Positions 5,069 through 6,261 of a stretch of DNA of 6,261 nt are shown piece after piece. This DNA is from Bacillota bacterium (GTDB lineage Bacteria > Bacillota_B > Desulfitobacteriia > Desulfitobacteriales > Desulfitobacteriaceae). A program made the translations under genes and the position numbers. The stretch's first letter is position 1, and each line of letters starts with the position of its first letter. The stretch is from positions 1 to 6,261 of the forward strand of contig JAJYAS010000222.1 in NCBI GenBank assembly GCA_021779415.1, read 5' to 3'. The notes under the pieces are model-generated. The model searched no databases. It was not told the DNA's origin and saw only the letters and a program-made list of their open reading frames with translations.

Positions 5069-5348
5069 AAACCGAAAAAGGGTTCGGCTTCGGAGCGGGT
5101 CTCTTTTTGTTCTGTGCTTTACTCTAGCTGTGGCTGGGAGTTCAGGATGGCAACTGTGGAAACTCCGTTCTCAAGTTGAAGGGCAATTAGCCAATTTGAA
5201 TCAAGAAAAGGTAACCTTGCTTCAACAGGAAAAACTTCTTCATAATGAAATCACGCAATTAAACACTCCGAGTTACATTGAACAATTGGCCCGGGAGCAG
5301 TTAGGACTAGTAAAACATGGCGAGATTCTCATTTCTCCCAAGAATTAG
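5043..5348 (+). CDS. divIC: Septum formation initiator DivIC (FtsB-like)
   Basis: DivIC is a bitopic membrane protein of the divisome that forms a complex with FtsL and DivIB and helps activate septal cell wall synthesis. The 101-residue protein has the expected plan. A basic cytoplasmic tail (KRARQKIKNRKRVRLR) is followed by one membrane helix at about 19-38, a coiled coil at about 40-75 (QLANLNQEKVTLLQQEKLLHNEI), and the family motif PSYIEQLAREQLGLVKHGEI at 76-95. The ATG is preceded by AGGAGGAGAGG (5026-5036), lying in the end of the HTH gene. The overlap implies that both are made from one mRNA, driven by the promoter at 4703-4731 and so exposed to any DnaA control. No terminator is seen after it before yabR. 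Confidence 0.95.
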   Translation: MKRARQKIKNRKRVRLRSGSLFVLCFTLAVAGSSGWQLWKLRSQVEGQLANLNQEKVTLLQQEKLLHNEITQLNTPSYIEQLAREQLGLVKHGEILISPKN

Positions 5349-5372
5349 TACTCTACATTAGTCGTCTTAACC

Positions 5373-5402
5373 TTGACAGGCATGAAATGTACTGCATATA
5401 AT
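5373..5402 (+). promoter_or_regulatory. Sigma-A promoter of yabR
   Basis: A perfect TTGACA (5373-5378) and a perfect TATAAT (5397-5402) are separated by 18 bp. This is the best housekeeping promoter in the window. The start would be near 5409, leaving a 39-nt leader. It gives yabR expression independent of divIC. Confidence 0.88.
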
Positions 5403-5447
5403 ATGAATAGGTGTAGATAGATCATCACAAGGAGGAGTTTACTTCGT

Positions 5448-5837
5448 ATGGCCATTGACGTTGGCAGTATTGTTGAAGGTGTCGTGACGGGGATCACGAA
5501 CTTTGGAGCATTTATTGAATTGCCGGATAGAGTAACCGGACTCGTACATATCTCGGAAGTCGCTGATGCCTATGTCAAGGATGTTCGGGATTACTTAAAG
5601 GAACAGGATCATGTTAAAGTAAAAGTTATTCACGTTGATGAAAAAGGGAAAATTGGACTTTCAATTAAACAAGCAAATCCCCCTGTTCGTAATGTGGGTC
5701 GTGAACGCCGTCTTCCTCCAACTGTGTCCTTTGAGGATAAATTGGCCAAGTTTATAAAAGACAGTGATGAGCGTCAGACAGAATTTCGCAGGGCCACGGA
5801 TTCTAAACGTGGAGGTCGAGGATCAAGCAGATATTAG
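5448..5837 (+). CDS. yabR: S1-domain RNA-binding protein YabR
   Basis: YabR is a small single-S1-domain RNA-binding protein. Related proteins in Gram-positive bacteria (for example CvfD) act in post-transcriptional control, but the exact role here is not known. The S1 domain covers about residues 3-74 (VGSIVEGVVTGITNFGAFIEL, TGLVHISEVADAYVKDV, KVKVIHVDEKGKIGLSIKQA) and is very close to B. subtilis YabR. A linker and a helical segment (SFEDKLAKFIKDSDERQTEFRRATDSKRGGRG) follow, also shared with YabR. The 129-residue length matches the family. The ATG follows AAGGAGGA (5429-5436). The gene has its own strong promoter and its own terminator, so it is probably made in growing cells as well as in sporulation. 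Confidence 0.95.
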   Translation: MAIDVGSIVEGVVTGITNFGAFIELPDRVTGLVHISEVADAYVKDVRDYLKEQDHVKVKVIHVDEKGKIGLSIKQANPPVRNVGRERRLPPTVSFEDKLAKFIKDSDERQTEFRRATDSKRGGRGSSRY

Positions 5838-5842
5838 GATTT

Positions 5843-5864
5843 AACCGCCGAGGGGCGGTTTTTC
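5843..5864 (+). terminator. Rho-independent terminator of yabR
   Basis: AACCGCC (5843-5849) pairs with GGCGGTT (5854-5860) over the loop GAGG, followed by TTTCTT. It lies 5 bp after the stop codon. Confidence 0.93.
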
Positions 5865-5875
5865 TTATACAATCA

Positions 5876-5971
5876 GAAAGTATAAACTTGCGTTATATAC
5901 TTTCCAAGCATAAGTGCAACTAAGGCGACCGCCTTCGCTAAGGCTTGGCGTTAGCCAAGTTTTCTTTATAC
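5876..5971. repeat. Palindromic intergenic element (MITE/REP-like), with repeat copy 2
   Basis: This 96-bp segment has nested inverted repeats. GAAAGTATA (5876-5884) pairs with TATACTTTC (5896-5904). AAGGC (5922-5926) pairs with GCCTT (5931-5935). CTTGGC (5944-5949) pairs with GCCAAG (5954-5959), followed by TTTTCTTT as in a terminator. The outer ends GTATAAA (5880-5886) and TTTATAC (5965-5971) are also inverted copies. Its last 25 bp (5945-5969) match 1431-1454 in the other large gap. No ORF fits inside. A small mobile or REP element near sporulation genes is the best reading, and the last hairpin may end transcription as well. Confidence 0.5.
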
Positions 5972-6017
5972 CCGTGAGAAAAACTATTTTTAATTCAAAA
6001 GTTCTCTACATATCGTT

Positions 6018-6097
6018 TTTCGAAAATGTCGACATATTATAAAGAGTCATAAGGTTATAGCCATAGAATACTGGTTTTTTATGTGAACAGCGTCGAA
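6018..6097 (+). promoter_or_regulatory. Candidate Spo0A boxes upstream of spoIIE
   Basis: Three 7-mers have one mismatch to the Spo0A box TGTCGAA: TTTCGAA (6018-6024), TGTCGAC (6027-6033, centre of the perfect palindrome ATGTCGACAT) and CGTCGAA (6091-6097, about 65-71 bp before the predicted start). In B. subtilis spoIIE is switched on by phosphorylated Spo0A. Single-mismatch 7-mers are common, so the assignment rests partly on context. Confidence 0.45.
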
Positions 6098-6103
6098 AGT
6101 TGT

Positions 6104-6112
6104 TGTGCATAA
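6104..6112 (-). promoter_or_regulatory. DnaA box next to the spoIIE promoter
   Basis: TGTGCATAA is the reverse complement of TTATGCACA, a full match to TTATNCACA. It ends 10 bp before the -35 and lies about 50-58 bp before the predicted start. Confidence 0.45.
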
Positions 6113-6122
6113 TTGACTTTAC

Positions 6123-6155
6123 TAGACAAGGTTTGCTCTTAATATAAGTTATAAT
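6123..6155 (+). promoter_or_regulatory. spoIIE promoter with 21-bp spacer
   Basis: TAGACA (6123-6128, five of six to TTGACA) and a perfect TATAAT (6150-6155) are separated by 21 bp instead of 17. This over-long spacer is the known feature of the Spo0A-activated sigma-A promoter of B. subtilis spoIIE. No better pair at 16-18 bp was found. Transcription would start near 6162, leaving a 24-nt leader. Confidence 0.65.
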
Positions 6156-6185
6156 GTTACCATAAAATGGTTAAGAGGTGACATT

Positions 6186-6261
6186 ATGGCAGAGTGGGCA
6201 ACGCTAAAATTAGATCAAGGCCTGCGTAGCAGGATATCAATCGAAAGTTCGTTTTTTCCAC
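6186..6261 (+). CDS. spoIIE: Probable stage II sporulation protein E, 3'-truncated (first 25 codons)
   Basis: SpoIIE is a membrane-bound PP2C-type phosphatase that dephosphorylates SpoIIAA, releasing sigma-F in the forespore, and also acts at the asymmetric septum. Only the start is in the window: MAEWATLKLDQGLRSRISIE and a few more residues, cut by the window end. This short soluble piece carries no diagnostic motif, since the membrane and phosphatase domains would lie beyond. The identification rests on position (yabR is followed by spoIIE in B. subtilis), the ATG with AGAGGTGA (6174-6181), and the long-spacer promoter with candidate Spo0A boxes. Confidence 0.75.
   Translation, partial: MAEWATLKLDQGLRSRISIESSFFP

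Noticed and set aside
5838..6185. tRNA genes between yabR and spoIIE, as in B. subtilis
   Set aside because: No GTTCRANNC T-loop segment or paired acceptor stem is visible in this gap.
1..6261. CRISPR array, phage, toxin-antitoxin or other defence module
   Set aside because: No regularly spaced direct repeats and no such protein families were seen; all genes fit a core chromosomal block.

Overview
The window looks like chromosomal DNA of an endospore-forming Firmicute of the Clostridia, most likely Peptococcaceae/Desulfitobacteriaceae (Desulfosporosinus- or Desulfitobacterium-like). The evidence is the set of sporulation genes, strong AGGAGG ribosome binding sites, U-tailed hairpin terminators and the clostridial version of the spoVT-to-spoIIE block. 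The genus is inferred from general similarity and was not tested. All genes are on the + strand.

Layout. Positions 1-531 hold the 3' part of a parvulin-type peptidyl-prolyl isomerase gene, closed by a terminator. Positions 590-1300 hold a spoVT transcription unit with a close match to a sigma-G promoter and its own terminator. Positions 1304-1483 are a gene-poor stretch full of interlocking palindromes. Positions 1484-2941 encode a YabN/MazG fusion protein, followed by an HU gene (3026-3301) with its own -10 element inside a dyad. Then come rqcP (yabO, 3430-3693), yabP and yabQ (3869-4687), a small sigma-region-4-like HTH gene overlapping divIC (4826-5348), the S1 protein gene yabR (5448-5837), a 348-bp non-coding gap, and the first 25 codons of probable spoIIE (from 6186).

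The genes mix sporulation (SpoVT, YabP, YabQ, SpoIIE), cell division (DivIC), chromosome structure (HU) and translation or nucleotide housekeeping (RqcP, YabR, MazG). Compared with the B. subtilis order (spoVT, spoVB, yabN, yabO, yabP, yabQ, divIC, yabR, tRNAs, spoIIE), spoVB and the tRNAs are absent, while HU and the small HTH gene are added.

The most interesting signals are regulatory. First, five DnaA boxes or near-boxes lie in 66 bp, spaced by about one or two helical turns, immediately downstream of a strong promoter for the HTH-divIC operon. Second, the spoIIE promoter has the unusual 21-bp spacer known from B. subtilis spoIIE, with candidate Spo0A boxes upstream and a consensus DnaA box next to the -35. 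Third, yabQ appears to start at a rare ATC codon. Fourth, a dyad brackets the HU -10 element. Fifth, a repeat is shared by the two large intergenic gaps. I found no complete, wholly new multi-gene system here. The novelty, if real, is in how replication state may be wired to divIC and spoIIE.
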